Assembly: GCA_902799685.1 (NCBI GenBank)
Contig: CADCBO010000003.1
Coordinates: 124,001 to 188,000 of the forward strand
Length of the DNA stretch: 64,000 bases
Direction: 5' to 3'
DNA from: an uncultured Bacteroidales bacterium
GTDB lineage: Bacteria > Bacteroidota > Bacteroidia > Bacteroidales > Bacteroidaceae
The position numbers were made by a program, and so were the translations under genes. Within the stretch, counting starts at the first letter, position 1, and every line of letters starts with the position of its first letter. Under the pieces are notes generated by a model, which saw nothing but the letters and a program-made list of their open reading frames with translations, was not told where the DNA came from and ran no database searches. Of the stretch, positions 7,778 through 17,900 are shown piece after piece.

Positions 7778-10700
7778 TTAGCGCAGCGGTTTGATAGTGA
7801 TGGTGCGCTGGTATGGCTGGGGCAGGACGCGGTACTGGTTGAAGATGCCGCGGGCTGTGCAGCCTACACCCGATGTGGCGTAGTCAAGGTTCAGGGTGAT
7901 ATCGCCTCCACGCTGCAACTGATACTGATAGATGGCCTTGGTCAGGTTATCGGTAGTGCAGTCATATGCGTTGAAGTTGAAGTACTGATTCATTGAGAAC
8001 TCCAGACCCTTGCCTGAGTTATCGGTCAGACGAACCCAGCGGTTATCGGTCCTGAGACCGTAATCCTGCGGTATGAGGTAGGGCTCATACATATCGTTAA
8101 CGGTGGTGTTGTAAATGCCCACGCGGTATCCGGTCTTGCGGTCAGGATATGATGCCTGAGGTCCGCGCCCGTACCATTCAACCTTGCTCAGTGACTTGTC
8201 TAAACTCATGGTCACACCGATACGGGGCAGCCACTGCGGCATCTTGCCCATGGGGCTTACCTTATGACGTACGGTGACGGTCCCGTCAGAATTTACAACC
8301 CAGTGCCAGTCATTCTCAAAGCGGTTGTCGGTGGCGTTGGTGGAGAGTGAATTCTCTTTCACGTCAATCACTACTTCATCGGCACCCTTGAAGGCCTTGA
8401 CCGATACGGGAACAAGGTTTCTCTTGTCTAATGATGCTGCATAGTAATGGCTGGCCAGAACGGTGTTGGCGCCGATGTTTCCGTAACCCTGGATAGAGGG
8501 CTGACCGGCACCGCTGCCGTTCCATCCGTCAATCTCATTGGCCACGGGAGCACGCCATACATTCAGTGTAACGGGAGACTTGAGCATTTCCTTGCCGTCA
8601 ACGTTCATTGATTCAAGAGCACCGCTCACGGCGTTGAAGCGGTAGGTGAATCCCTGTCCGCTTACTACTATGCCGTTACTGCCCTGAGTAAGTGTTATAT
8701 TGCGTTTTATTGCAGGACCGGCAAGGGCAGGTTTGTTCCAGGACTTGAGCTCAAACTGATCCCATGCCACCTCATGACCTGCCTTGGCCCAGACCTCATC
8801 CTTCTTAAGTGATGAACTTATCTCCAGGCGGTACTCTTTGCCGGGCTCAATCTTAGCTGGCTTATGGAACGGTATTCTAACCATCTTTCTGGTAAGCGGC
8901 TCCACATCCAGATTGATTGTGCCTGATTCTATAACCTGGTCATCGGCCATGAGTGACCATTTGGTGTTGTAGATTGAGGCGTTGGTAAAGTGGTTGCGGT
9001 TCCATACCTCGACGTTGCCGAATACAAGGTCAACCAGCGTGAATGAGAGCGGCTGGACGGTTTTCTTCATCTGCCACATCTCGGGCTGGGGTACGCGATT
9101 AGGCCAGATTGAGCCATAGGTGCGGGCTCCCTGTCCGTATGTGTAGAATGTGCCCTGGTTCTGCTCCTCCTCAAAGTCAAGCCACAGGGCTGCCTTGGCG
9201 GGATCAAAACTGCCGGGAAGCACTGCATCGGCAAACACGCCAACGTTGTCTATCATGGCGTCGCAGATGTAGGGGTTGGCATCCTGACCGCATGACTGCT
9301 CATCACGTCCTATGCAGAGTGACAGAGGCAGATTGCGGATATTGCCCGATGCGGCCTGTGATGCAACCTGTGTGCCGTCAATGAAGAGCTTCATCTCACT
9401 GCCGTCATAGACAGCTGTCACGTTGTGCCATTTGTTCTCCCAATCCTCGGGCAGAGGTGCCGACAGGGTCTGCTTGCGGCCGTTGTCGATATAGAAGTCA
9501 AGTCTTTCGGATCCCTGCTGCTTAAGTCCGTACTGGTTGCTGCCCTTGCAGATCAGGTAACCGCCGCTGCGGTTGAACAGGCGCGGATAGATATCCAGGG
9601 TGAGGGTAAGCTTATTGCCGCTTATCTCCACATTATCGGCCCTGTAAACCTGAACCCACTGCTCCTGCTTGTGCAGGTCAAGTGCCTTACCTGTAGGCCC
9701 TTGCTCAAGAGTAGCTCGACCCATGATATGGGCGGGAGTCTTGTATGGTGACTGGTCCTTGAGCAGTCTTACTGGCTCCTCCAGACCGGGGCTTACAAAA
9801 TCCCAGATGGCACCGCCCATCAGTTTGGGATATGAGTAGATTACGCGCCAGTATTCATCCAGACCGCCGCCGCCGTTTCCGGCAACTGACAGATACTCAT
9901 CCATGAATGATGGACGCATATCGCGGGTGTCACGGCCGTAGCGGCGCTCATGCTCCTCGGGAGATGGGTAACGCGGGCCTACGATATCCTCGGCCGGATG
10001 AACTGCAGCATTGCCGCCGTACATCCAGTAGCGGGTGGCGTCATATCTCTTTCCTTCTTCTACAACCTCACGGATGTCGTCGCCTTCACCGCTCTCGTTA
10101 CCGGCACTCCAGAACAGGACGCAGGCATGGTTGCGGTCACGCAGCACCAGCTGGCGCACGCGCTCGCGGTACATCTCTATGAACTCCGGCATATTGCTCA
10201 CATACTCGGTGGCATGTGCCTCATCGCCGGTCTCGTCGATTATGAACAGACCGTATTCATCGGCCAGGTCAAGATACTCGTTTACAGGAGGATAGTGCGA
10301 TGTGCGCACACCGTTGAAGTTGAACTGCTTGAGTATCTCCATGTCGCGGCGTATGGTGGCCTCGTCCATAGCGTGACCCAGTATGGGGTGCTGCATATGT
10401 GAGTTCTGGGCGTTGACCTTGAGCGGCTGGCCGTTCAGATAGAACACGCCGTCACGTATCTCGGTCTTCTTGAATCCCATGCGCTTTACGATATGATCTA
10501 CAGCCTTCCCGTCAGGGCCGATAAGCTCCATCGTGAGGTCATAGAGTTCAGGAGTCTCGGAGGTCCATTTCTTGGGAGCCTTAACTTTGGCGGAGAGGTT
10601 GATGGTGCTGGTGCCGTCCTTTACGTTGAACGGTCCGTTCTCCATACTTGCCACCTCACGGCCGTCCTTTGAAACCGTGGCCTTAACCTTGTAGCCGCTG

Positions 10701-11608
10701 CCCTCAAGTCCGTATGAGCGTACGTCCATAGCCAGTTTGAGGTCCGAATCAACAAAGTCGGGACCGAAATCGGTGGTGACATACCAGTCATAGATTCTTA
10801 CCTTGGGTGTAGAGTAGATGGTAACGTCGTCGAAAATACCGGCCAGACGCCAATAGTCCTGTCCCTCCAGATAGTATCCGTCGCAGAACTTGAGCACCAT
10901 CACTGCCAAAGTATTCTTACCGCTCTTTATATAAGGTGTGATATCGTACTCGCTGGGCTCCTGTGCGCCTTCATTGTAACCTACCTGCTTTCCGTTCACC
11001 CATACGAACGATCCCGATGCCACCTTCTCAAAGCGCAGGAACACCTGATCTCCCTTCCAGTCTGACGGGATGGTAAACTCCGTGCGGTATGCACCGGTTG
11101 GGTTCACATCCATCGGAACATTGGGTACACGAACGGCAAAGGGGTTGGACAGGTTCATGCGGTTCTGGGCCATACGTTTCTGCTGCTCCGATGCATCCGG
11201 GTCATCCAGAATCTTCTGGTAACGCTCCAGCATGGACAGGGGCTGGCCGTTGGGGAAGGGGGCTGCCACATTTCGGAACATGGCCTGGCCGTAACCCTGC
11301 ATCTCCCAGTTGGACGGCACCTCTATGGTACCCCAACTGCGGTCATTGAAAGAGCTCTTATAGAAGTTCTTTGGAACCTCCAGCGGATTCTCATAGAGGT
11401 TGAACTTCCAGGTTCCGTTAAGCGATATGTTACGCTCCGGAATGTGGAATGCGCGTCCAGGCTCCTGATTGAGCCCGAAGACTTCAAGGTTCTCAACATA
11501 GTATGGCAGGTTCTCCATAAACTTGGGATCCTGCTCCTTTGTGCCACACGAGTTAAGGGCCAATGCAAGGCCCAACGCAGCAATGCTAAAACTAGGAATG
11601 TATCTCAT
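7778..11608 (-). CDS. glycoside hydrolase family 2 beta-galactosidase-like lipoprotein with inserted LamG domain
   Basis: A 1276-residue exported enzyme, larger than the usual 1020-1100 of LacZ-type GH2. The ATG at 11608 gives MRYIPSFSIAALGLALALNSC, a lipoprotein signal; an upstream TTG is unlikely. Domains in order are the jelly-roll sugar-binding domain, Ig-like domain, TIM barrel with acid/base Glu in WSAGNESG (about residue 505) and nucleophile Glu in FMDEYLS (about 571), then a concanavalin/LamG domain (about 625-850) placed after IWDFVSPGLEEP, a linker, and the C-terminal Bgal small-chain domain (about 1020-1275). A 40-residue hydrophilic insertion also lies near residues 120-160. It follows a GH127 gene by 12 bases, which suggests joint attack on arabinose- and galactose-containing side chains. 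Exact substrate is inference. Confidence 0.92.
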   Translation of the reverse strand: MRYIPSFSIAALGLALALNSCGTKEQDPKFMENLPYYVENLEVFGLNQEPGRAFHIPERNISLNGTWKFNLYENPLEVPKNFYKSSFNDRSWGTIEVPSNWEMQGYGQAMFRNVAAPFPNGQPLSMLERYQKILDDPDASEQQKRMAQNRMNLSNPFAVRVPNVPMDVNPTGAYRTEFTIPSDWKGDQVFLRFEKVASGSFVWVNGKQVGYNEGAQEPSEYDITPYIKSGKNTLAVMVLKFCDGYYLEGQDYWRLAGIFDDVTIYSTPKVRIYDWYVTTDFGPDFVDSDLKLAMDVRSYGLEGSGYKVKATVSKDGREVASMENGPFNVKDGTSTINLSAKVKAPKKWTSETPELYDLTMELIGPDGKAVDHIVKRMGFKKTEIRDGVFYLNGQPLKVNAQNSHMQHPILGHAMDEATIRRDMEILKQFNFNGVRTSHYPPVNEYLDLADEYGLFIIDETGDEAHATEYVSNMPEFIEMYRERVRQLVLRDRNHACVLFWSAGNESGEGDDIREVVEEGKRYDATRYWMYGGNAAVHPAEDIVGPRYPSPEEHERRYGRDTRDMRPSFMDEYLSVAGNGGGGLDEYWRVIYSYPKLMGGAIWDFVSPGLEEPVRLLKDQSPYKTPAHIMGRATLEQGPTGKALDLHKQEQWVQVYRADNVEISGNKLTLTLDIYPRLFNRSGGYLICKGSNQYGLKQQGSERLDFYIDNGRKQTLSAPLPEDWENKWHNVTAVYDGSEMKLFIDGTQVASQAASGNIRNLPLSLCIGRDEQSCGQDANPYICDAMIDNVGVFADAVLPGSFDPAKAALWLDFEEEQNQGTFYTYGQGARTYGSIWPNRVPQPEMWQMKKTVQPLSFTLVDLVFGNVEVWNRNHFTNASIYNTKWSLMADDQVIESGTINLDVEPLTRKMVRIPFHKPAKIEPGKEYRLEISSSLKKDEVWAKAGHEVAWDQFELKSWNKPALAGPAIKRNITLTQGSNGIVVSGQGFTYRFNAVSGALESMNVDGKEMLKSPVTLNVWRAPVANEIDGWNGSGAGQPSIQGYGNIGANTVLASHYYAASLDKRNLVPVSVKAFKGADEVVIDVKENSLSTNATDNRFENDWHWVVNSDGTVTVRHKVSPMGKMPQWLPRIGVTMSLDKSLSKVEWYGRGPQASYPDRKTGYRVGIYNTTVNDMYEPYLIPQDYGLRTDNRWVRLTDNSGKGLEFSMNQYFNFNAYDCTTDNLTKAIYQYQLQRGGDITLNLDYATSGVGCTARGIFNQYRVLPQPYQRTITIKPLR

Positions 11609-11620
11609 ATCAGTAAACAA

Positions 11621-13858
11621 TTATTTCAGGAAACGGATATCAAAAATGCGGGGTGCCTGCTTGCCCTCAACAGAGCGGAACGTGACGCGTATCTTCTCCT
11701 TGCCCAGGTAGAATCCTACAGGTACATCATACTCCTTGCGTACAATCCCGGCCTCACCGTTTGCGGGGAATTCGGTCTCGGTAATGAACGGCATGTCCTC
11801 AATCAGTATCTCGATGGCACGGTTCTGGTTGTTTTCGGCACCCCAGTAGCCTATGCACAGGCTCAGGTTGGTGTTACCCTCAGTATAAAGGTCATAACTG
11901 AACGAACCGTTGCGGCGGATTGAACGGTAGGGCTTGTTGTCCTGATTGCCGGTCATTGAGCTCTGGCTCTGAATCTTGTGGTCAGCCTCGGGCTGCTGCT
12001 CGCCGGGTACTATGGCATCCACAGTGCGGCGGTCCAGCTCCAGCATTGCGGCCTCATCGGCCTTGATCTTATCGAGCATCTGCTTGTAATCACTCTGGCT
12101 GAGTGACAGGAAATAGATGGCGTAACGGCTGTCATGCAGGCTGTAGAACGGCTCCAGCTCAACATTGGGGAACCGGCTGCTGTCAAACAGACCTGATGCG
12201 GTGTAGTGCAGAGGCTTGCCGGGTACGGGCTTGAGTGCAGCCACCTTCTGGTCAAGCTGCGCGCGTGTACCTATCATAATAGGAGTCTCGGTAACGGGTA
12301 CCAGAGGTCCGTGTGCTATGTGGCTCCAACGGCCGTCATCGGCTATGAGACCGCTCATGCCCTCAGTGCCTGTGCGGGCAGCCAGGACAATGGGGCCGTG
12401 CTTTACTGCCAGGTACTCCGGCTCGTTGTCAAGAGCCTCGATGGTGGTGTTCATGGGCAGGCTTATCTCAACCACATCACCGTTCTTCCACTTGCGCTCT
12501 ATAGCTACGTATGATGAGGGTTGTGCATCGGCTGCATACTCCTTACCGTTCACCTTTACGCTGTAACCGCCGGCCACCCACTCCGGGCAGCGTACCATAA
12601 GGCGGAACTTGCGGGCCTTCTTAAGGTTGACTGTCAGTTTTGATGACTCGGAGTAGGGGAACTGTGTCTCCTGCGTGATGGTGGCCTTGTTCTCGGTCCA
12701 GTTCAGCTTTGATGCCACGAACAGGTTGACCCAGAGTGTCTGTGCACCGTCGTGGGTGTAGATAAATTCACCATACTTGCCGTGGTTCTCCATTCCGGTA
12801 CCTACGCAGCACCACATACCCTGATTAACTGCGGAGTAAACGCGGTAGTGAGCGGGGCGCATGGGGGTGAAATATACATAACCTCCGTGCTCGGGATGCT
12901 GGGTAGAGAGGATATGGTTGTACATGGCCTTCTCATAGAAATCGGCATACTCGGCCTTGGGGTCAATGGCAAAGAGGAACTCGGTAAGCTTGAGCATGTT
13001 GTTGGTGTTACAGGACTCAGGTCCCTCGCGGTTCTCAACGTAGCTCTTGTAGTCCGATGCTGCAGGGAAGTGCTCGCTGCGGCTGTTACCGCCTATAACC
13101 ACTGAGCGGTGGTTGGCCACGCGGTCCCAGAAGAATTCGGCAGCCTTGCGGGCGCGTGCATCGTTGTCCAATGCAGCCACGCGGGCGTAACCTACAGCCT
13201 TGGGTACCTGTGTGTTGGCGTGCTTATTGTCCAGGTTGTCGCGGCCGTCGGCCATGTTCTCAAATATGTCCTTGTGGCGGAAACGCTTGGCAGCCTCAAT
13301 GTACTTGCGGTCACCGGTAATCTGGAAAGCATCGGCAAAAATCTCGTTCATGCCGCCGAACTCGGTGCCGGTCATCTGCTCCATCTGGTTGTCATCCAGA
13401 TCGGCAAATATGGTCAGGCCCCAGTCACAGAACTTGATGAACATATCCTTGGCCTTCTCAATGCCGGCATACTGCCACGCGTCGCGCAGGCCCGCGTACA
13501 TCTTATGTACATTATACCAGGGCACCCATGCGCCGCGGAACAGCCCGAAGTCACCCTTCTTAAGGTTTCCCCACAGTTCCTTGCTGTTGGGTACACCGCC
13601 TATGTAGCCGTCACCGTTGGCTATCTGGCAGCGCTCCAGCTCATCGATCATATATACCAGGCGGTCATAGCACTCCTTGTTGCCGGTAGCGGCGTAGTGT
13701 ATGGCCAGGGCTGATACGTAATGTCCGCCCACATGTCCGTCCAGACCGGCCCAGTTGGGGAAATACTCCGCCTTCTTGGGCAGTCCGGCCTCCTTAAGGA
13801 AAGGAGCCAGCAGGCGGTCGGTGTCATACTCCAGGAGAACCTTTACATTAAGGTCCAT
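11621..13858 (-). CDS. glycoside hydrolase family 127 (beta-L-arabinofuranosidase-like), 5' end damaged
   Basis: The first ATG in the open frame is 13858 (745 residues). GH127 hallmarks are present: Glu281 and Cys283 in GPESCNTNNMLKLTEF and the pair Cys350-Cys351 in MWCCVGTGMENHG, which in the characterised enzyme HypBA1 bind zinc and include the nucleophilic Cys. The C-terminal 110 residues look like a DUF4986-type domain. The conserved N-terminal stretch (read as NQVELLEGPFKHA) lies upstream in the same frame without a start codon, and a signal-peptide beginning MRKLTLLF is found at 13953 in another frame. So the signal sequence has probably been lost by a small deletion or frameshift. No ribosome-binding site precedes 13858. 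Either a pseudogene in the making or a sequencing error. Confidence 0.85.
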   Translation of the reverse strand: MDLNVKVLLEYDTDRLLAPFLKEAGLPKKAEYFPNWAGLDGHVGGHYVSALAIHYAATGNKECYDRLVYMIDELERCQIANGDGYIGGVPNSKELWGNLKKGDFGLFRGAWVPWYNVHKMYAGLRDAWQYAGIEKAKDMFIKFCDWGLTIFADLDDNQMEQMTGTEFGGMNEIFADAFQITGDRKYIEAAKRFRHKDIFENMADGRDNLDNKHANTQVPKAVGYARVAALDNDARARKAAEFFWDRVANHRSVVIGGNSRSEHFPAASDYKSYVENREGPESCNTNNMLKLTEFLFAIDPKAEYADFYEKAMYNHILSTQHPEHGGYVYFTPMRPAHYRVYSAVNQGMWCCVGTGMENHGKYGEFIYTHDGAQTLWVNLFVASKLNWTENKATITQETQFPYSESSKLTVNLKKARKFRLMVRCPEWVAGGYSVKVNGKEYAADAQPSSYVAIERKWKNGDVVEISLPMNTTIEALDNEPEYLAVKHGPIVLAARTGTEGMSGLIADDGRWSHIAHGPLVPVTETPIMIGTRAQLDQKVAALKPVPGKPLHYTASGLFDSSRFPNVELEPFYSLHDSRYAIYFLSLSQSDYKQMLDKIKADEAAMLELDRRTVDAIVPGEQQPEADHKIQSQSSMTGNQDNKPYRSIRRNGSFSYDLYTEGNTNLSLCIGYWGAENNQNRAIEILIEDMPFITETEFPANGEAGIVRKEYDVPVGFYLGKEKIRVTFRSVEGKQAPRIFDIRFLK

Positions 13859-13953
13859 GGCGTGCTTGAACGGGCCTTCAAGCAGCTCTACCTGATTCAG
13901 GTTGAATGTGTTGTGATACAGTTTGTCCTGAATAATAAGGTTAGTTTTCTCAT
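13859..13953 (-). other. remnant of the GH127 signal peptide in a shifted frame
   Basis: From ATG at 13953 the minus strand reads MRKLTLLFRTNCITTHST and stops. From about 13935 inward, the frame shared with the downstream GH127 gene reads IIQDKLYHNTFNLNQVEL, which looks like the mature N-terminus of the family. The hydrophobic core expected between MRKLTLL and the mature part is absent. Confidence 0.65.
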
Positions 13954-13977
13954 ATCTGGTTTATATTTTTAGAATTA

Positions 13978-14778
13978 TCAGTTCTTGTATGGGAACCGGC
14001 GCTTCAGCTCTTCGCCGAACCAGTATTTCCACCATTCCCGGTCGTGTCCGCCGTTGAACACCCAAGAATGGACATTTCCGCCGCGCTTTCTTATATCTTT
14101 AATAAGGTTAGGGAAATAATCAAACATGCCGGCCTCCTCCTTGGCGCCCCAGCATATCCTGTAGCTTACTGTTTCCGAAAGCATTCCATAACCGCTTATG
14201 TTGGAGAATACAGGTGAGTAGCACCAATATTCGGCCATCAGTTCCGGAGCCCGGAAACTCAAGGTGATACCAAAATCCGCACTGTTTGAAGTACCGAAGA
14301 ACAGACGGTCATCCCTGGAATCCGATACATGCGCTACCTTTTCTATATATGGAATGAACTGGGTTGTAAAAAAGGTGTAATGATTGTCAAACAGTGTTAC
14401 AAACTCTTTATTGTTCCTGTCCAGGGATTCTATATACTCTGCATTGCGGTAAGCCACCTTATAACCCGGTACCTGCTTCTTGTTCTCAAAAGAACATGCT
14501 ACTATAACCGGGGATATGCACCTGTTCTCAATAAGTGAATCAATCATTTTTTTGAATCCGCAATCCTTGAATACCAGACCGTCGGCCATATAAATGACCG
14601 GCAACCTGTCATCAGACTTCATTCCGGCGGGCAGATAGATGCCTCCGGAACGTTCCATTCCGTCTGGACTTGTCAGTTGGAACTCGTTGAACTGCGACTG
14701 GGAAAGCGTTTTCCTGCAGGAATGGAACGACAGGGAAACCAATATGCAAAATGCCAGAAGGCAAGATATTCTTTTCAT
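13978..14778 (-). CDS. putative esterase lipoprotein, alpha/beta-hydrolase (esterase D-like)
   Basis: Choosing the ATG at 14778 gives 266 residues beginning MKRISCLLAFCILVSLSFHSC, a lipoprotein signal; the upstream ATG at 14796 adds six residues. The fold resembles the putative esterase family PF00756: IYLPAGMKSDDRLPVIYMADG, a nucleophile elbow FGTSNSADFG with Ser near residue 168, and a C-terminal GGHDREWW carrying the likely catalytic His. In polysaccharide loci such enzymes remove acetyl or feruloyl groups. It precedes the GH127 and GH2 genes on the same strand and probably shares their transcript. The elbow is GTSNS rather than the usual GxSxG, so activity should be tested. Confidence 0.75.
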   Translation of the reverse strand: MKRISCLLAFCILVSLSFHSCRKTLSQSQFNEFQLTSPDGMERSGGIYLPAGMKSDDRLPVIYMADGLVFKDCGFKKMIDSLIENRCISPVIVACSFENKKQVPGYKVAYRNAEYIESLDRNNKEFVTLFDNHYTFFTTQFIPYIEKVAHVSDSRDDRLFFGTSNSADFGITLSFRAPELMAEYWCYSPVFSNISGYGMLSETVSYRICWGAKEEAGMFDYFPNLIKDIRKRGGNVHSWVFNGGHDREWWKYWFGEELKRRFPYKN

Positions 14779-14806
14779 AACCAAAATCATTTTCATATAG
14801 TATTGG

Positions 14807-14840
14807 CAAAGGTAAGAAATATTGTTGTGATTAAACCAAA
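14807..14840 (-). promoter_or_regulatory. candidate promoter of the esterase/GH127/GH2 genes
   Basis: The minus strand has TACCTTTG at 14814-14807, matching the TAnnTTTG -7 consensus, and TTTG at 14840-14837 with a 22-base spacer, slightly long. The implied start site gives a short leader to the ATG at 14778. The remaining bases to 14977 contain AT-rich sequence and no clear plus-strand promoter. Confidence 0.45.
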
Positions 14841-14977
14841 AGGTGTTTTTTTAATCAAAAAGTAAATAAATTGTTAATTTATCATTTTCACATTTAACCA
14901 ACCGCATTCCGGTGTATAGTAAAGGTGTATTTTTCTATAAAATGCAAGACTAAACAACAAACAATAACATCACTCAA

Positions 14978-17900
14978 ATGAAAAGAATTTCCATTCTGCT
15001 GGCACTCCTGGTTACATCAGCTTCAGCGCTGTTAGCTCAGGATCTTTCAGTTAAGGGCTCTGTCTATGATTTTGATTCAGGCGAAGCCATGTTTCCTGCC
15101 AATGTGCAGATTTTTCAGATTTCAGGTACTGATTCCATTTTTATAGGTGGTTCACAGACCGATGAGAACGGTGCTTTTACTGTAGGTAATCTGAAACCGG
15201 GTAATTACGTTGCACGCGCATCGTATGTGGGTTATGAGAATTCCGACAAGAATTTCTCACTCCGTTCCGGTTCCGGCGTGACAGACTTGGGCAAGATTAC
15301 AATGAGAGGCGGTCAGACTCTTGATGAGGTTGCCGTCAATGCTGTGGTTGCCAAGGTACAGATGATTAACGACACCGTAATGTTCAACAGTGCCGCTTTC
15401 AAGTTGCCTGAGGGCGCATCGGTAGAGGACCTTATCCGTAAGCTCCCCGGTGTACAGATAGGCAGTGACGGTAGCATCACTGTGAACGGAAAGAGTGTAT
15501 CCAGAATACTTGTCAATGGTAAGGAGTTCTTTGCCAATGACACTCAGGCAGCTCTTACACAGCTCACTGCCGATATGATTGAGAAGGTCAAGGCTTATGA
15601 GAAGCAGAGTGACCTGGCCCGTCAGACCGGTATCGATGACGGTGAAGAGGAGACAGTGCTTGACCTTCAGGTTAAGAAGGGTATGGCTAAGGGTTGGTTC
15701 GGTAACCTGCAGCTTGGTGGCGGTCGTCCTTTGCAGTCAGAAGGCTTTGACGCCAATACTCTCTATCAGATCCAGGCTTCTCTCAACCGTTTCGATGAGG
15801 ACAAGCAGTTCACCGTTACAGGTTCAGCCAGCCAGTCATCAGGCGGCATGGGCGGCTTCGGCGGCATGCGTATGGGCGGCGGTGTCGGCATGGGCATGGG
15901 CGGCATGGGCATGGGCGGCGGCTTCGGCGGTATGGCCGGTGGCGGCGGCGGTGTCAGTAAGAGCTACTCAGGCGGTGCTAACTTTGCTTTAAACCTTGGT
16001 AAGGAGATTTCATCGGATAACTATCAGTATGAGGTGGGCGGTAGCATAAGCTGGAGTCACAGCGACAATACTTCAAGTTCAAAGTCATCAGGTGAGAACT
16101 TTTATGCTACAAGTAACATGCCGGGAGTTGTTGACCACACATGGAACAACCGTGTAGGTGAAAACGGCAGCGGAAGCAACAGCTTGAGCGGTCAGATGCG
16201 TATTGAGTGGAATAAGGACAACTACACCAGCCTTCTGTTCCAGCCTCAGTTCTCATACAGTAAGTCTGACAGTTGGAATGAAAGCAAATCAAGAACTTTC
16301 AAGGCAGATCCTTACAAGTTTATAAAGGATCCTCTTGCCGGTGATTATGCAAATTATACGCTTGATACTGCAGCAGTAGGAGCTTCAATCTATTCATCAA
16401 AAGCTGAAATACCTTCAAAGTATGGAGATTTCATTGCAGAAATCAATATTGATCCTGCTTCTCTTGATCCGGAAGGTGATCTGATAGACTCTCTTACTTC
16501 AATGTATCTGGAATCTATCTGGAATATACAGAACAGTAAGACCAAGAGTGTAAGCACCAGTACTTCTGCCAGCGGTAACCTTCAGTTTGTAAGGCGTTTC
16601 GGAAACCGTGGCCGTAACGTATCAGTCCGTGGTACATACAACGTGAGCAAATCCAACAGTGAGCAGTACTCACGCAGCGACCAGATGTCTCACAACTATA
16701 TTATGGCTACTCAGTCATATAAGAAACAGGACACTCTGCTTAACCGTTATAATGATAATCCCAGTGACAGGCAGACATTCAGCGTACAGGCTACTTATTC
16801 AGAGCCTATCTCAACCGGTACATATCTGCAGTTCAGCTACCAGTTCCAGTACAGTGCACAGAACAGTGACCGTGCCACTTACAATATGGATGATGCTCTT
16901 GCTATGACTTGGGGTAATCCTGATTGGATTTATGAGGACAACCAGCTTCATCGTGATGAGAAACTGAGCACTAACTCATTCTATTACAACTATGACCAGA
17001 CTGCCCAGATTCAGTTCCGTAAGAACGCTACAGACCAGTCATACAACTTCACTGTAGGTTTGTCAATACTGCCTCAGTATTCAAAGATGAACTACTCAGG
17101 AATGGGTGTTACTGATACAATCCTTTCACGTACAGTATTCAACTGGACTCCTACAGTTCAGTTCCGTTACAGAGTTACCCGTCAGGAGCAGATCAACATA
17201 CGTTATAACGGTCGTTCCAGCCAGCCTTCAATGCAACAGTTGCTTGACATTACTGATGATACAGACCCGTTCCGTGTATCAAGCGGTAACCCGGGCTTGA
17301 AGCCTACTTTCAACAACCAGTTGAGTATCGGTTATCAGAAGTATAATCCGGTTAACATGAGCAGCTTCAACATCAACACAAGTATAAGCAATACTCTCCG
17401 TCAGATTCAGAACAGGACAGACCTGATGGCAAACGGTGGTACTTGGAGCAAACCTGAAAACATGGACGGCTTCTGGTCTAACTGGAATGCTAACGCCAGC
17501 ATCATGTACAACTACACATTCCCTGATGACCGTTATTCAATCAATACAAATACCAGCGGTAACTTCAGCCATCAGGAGAGTTGGGCACAGATCATGGGTG
17601 GTAACTCACAGTTACGTAAGTCCAATACAACCGGTGCCAACGAGAGCCTGAGTGCTGAGTATCGTGATGATTACCTGACAGTATCTTTGGATGGAAGCCT
17701 GCGTTACAGCCATTCAACCAATGACCTGCAGCCTGACCGTAACATGGATACATATGACTTCAGCTACGGTACCAGTGTCATGGCATACATTCCTTGGAGG
17801 AACATGCGTCTGGGTTCTGACCTCAACATGAACAGCCGTCGTGGTTATGATGAGGGTATGAATACCAATGAGCTTATCTGGAATGCTTCACTGTCATTCT

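Noticed and set aside
13721..13972. Plus-strand frame opposite the start of GH127
   Set aside because: Antisense to conserved GH127 sequence, with no domain of its own.
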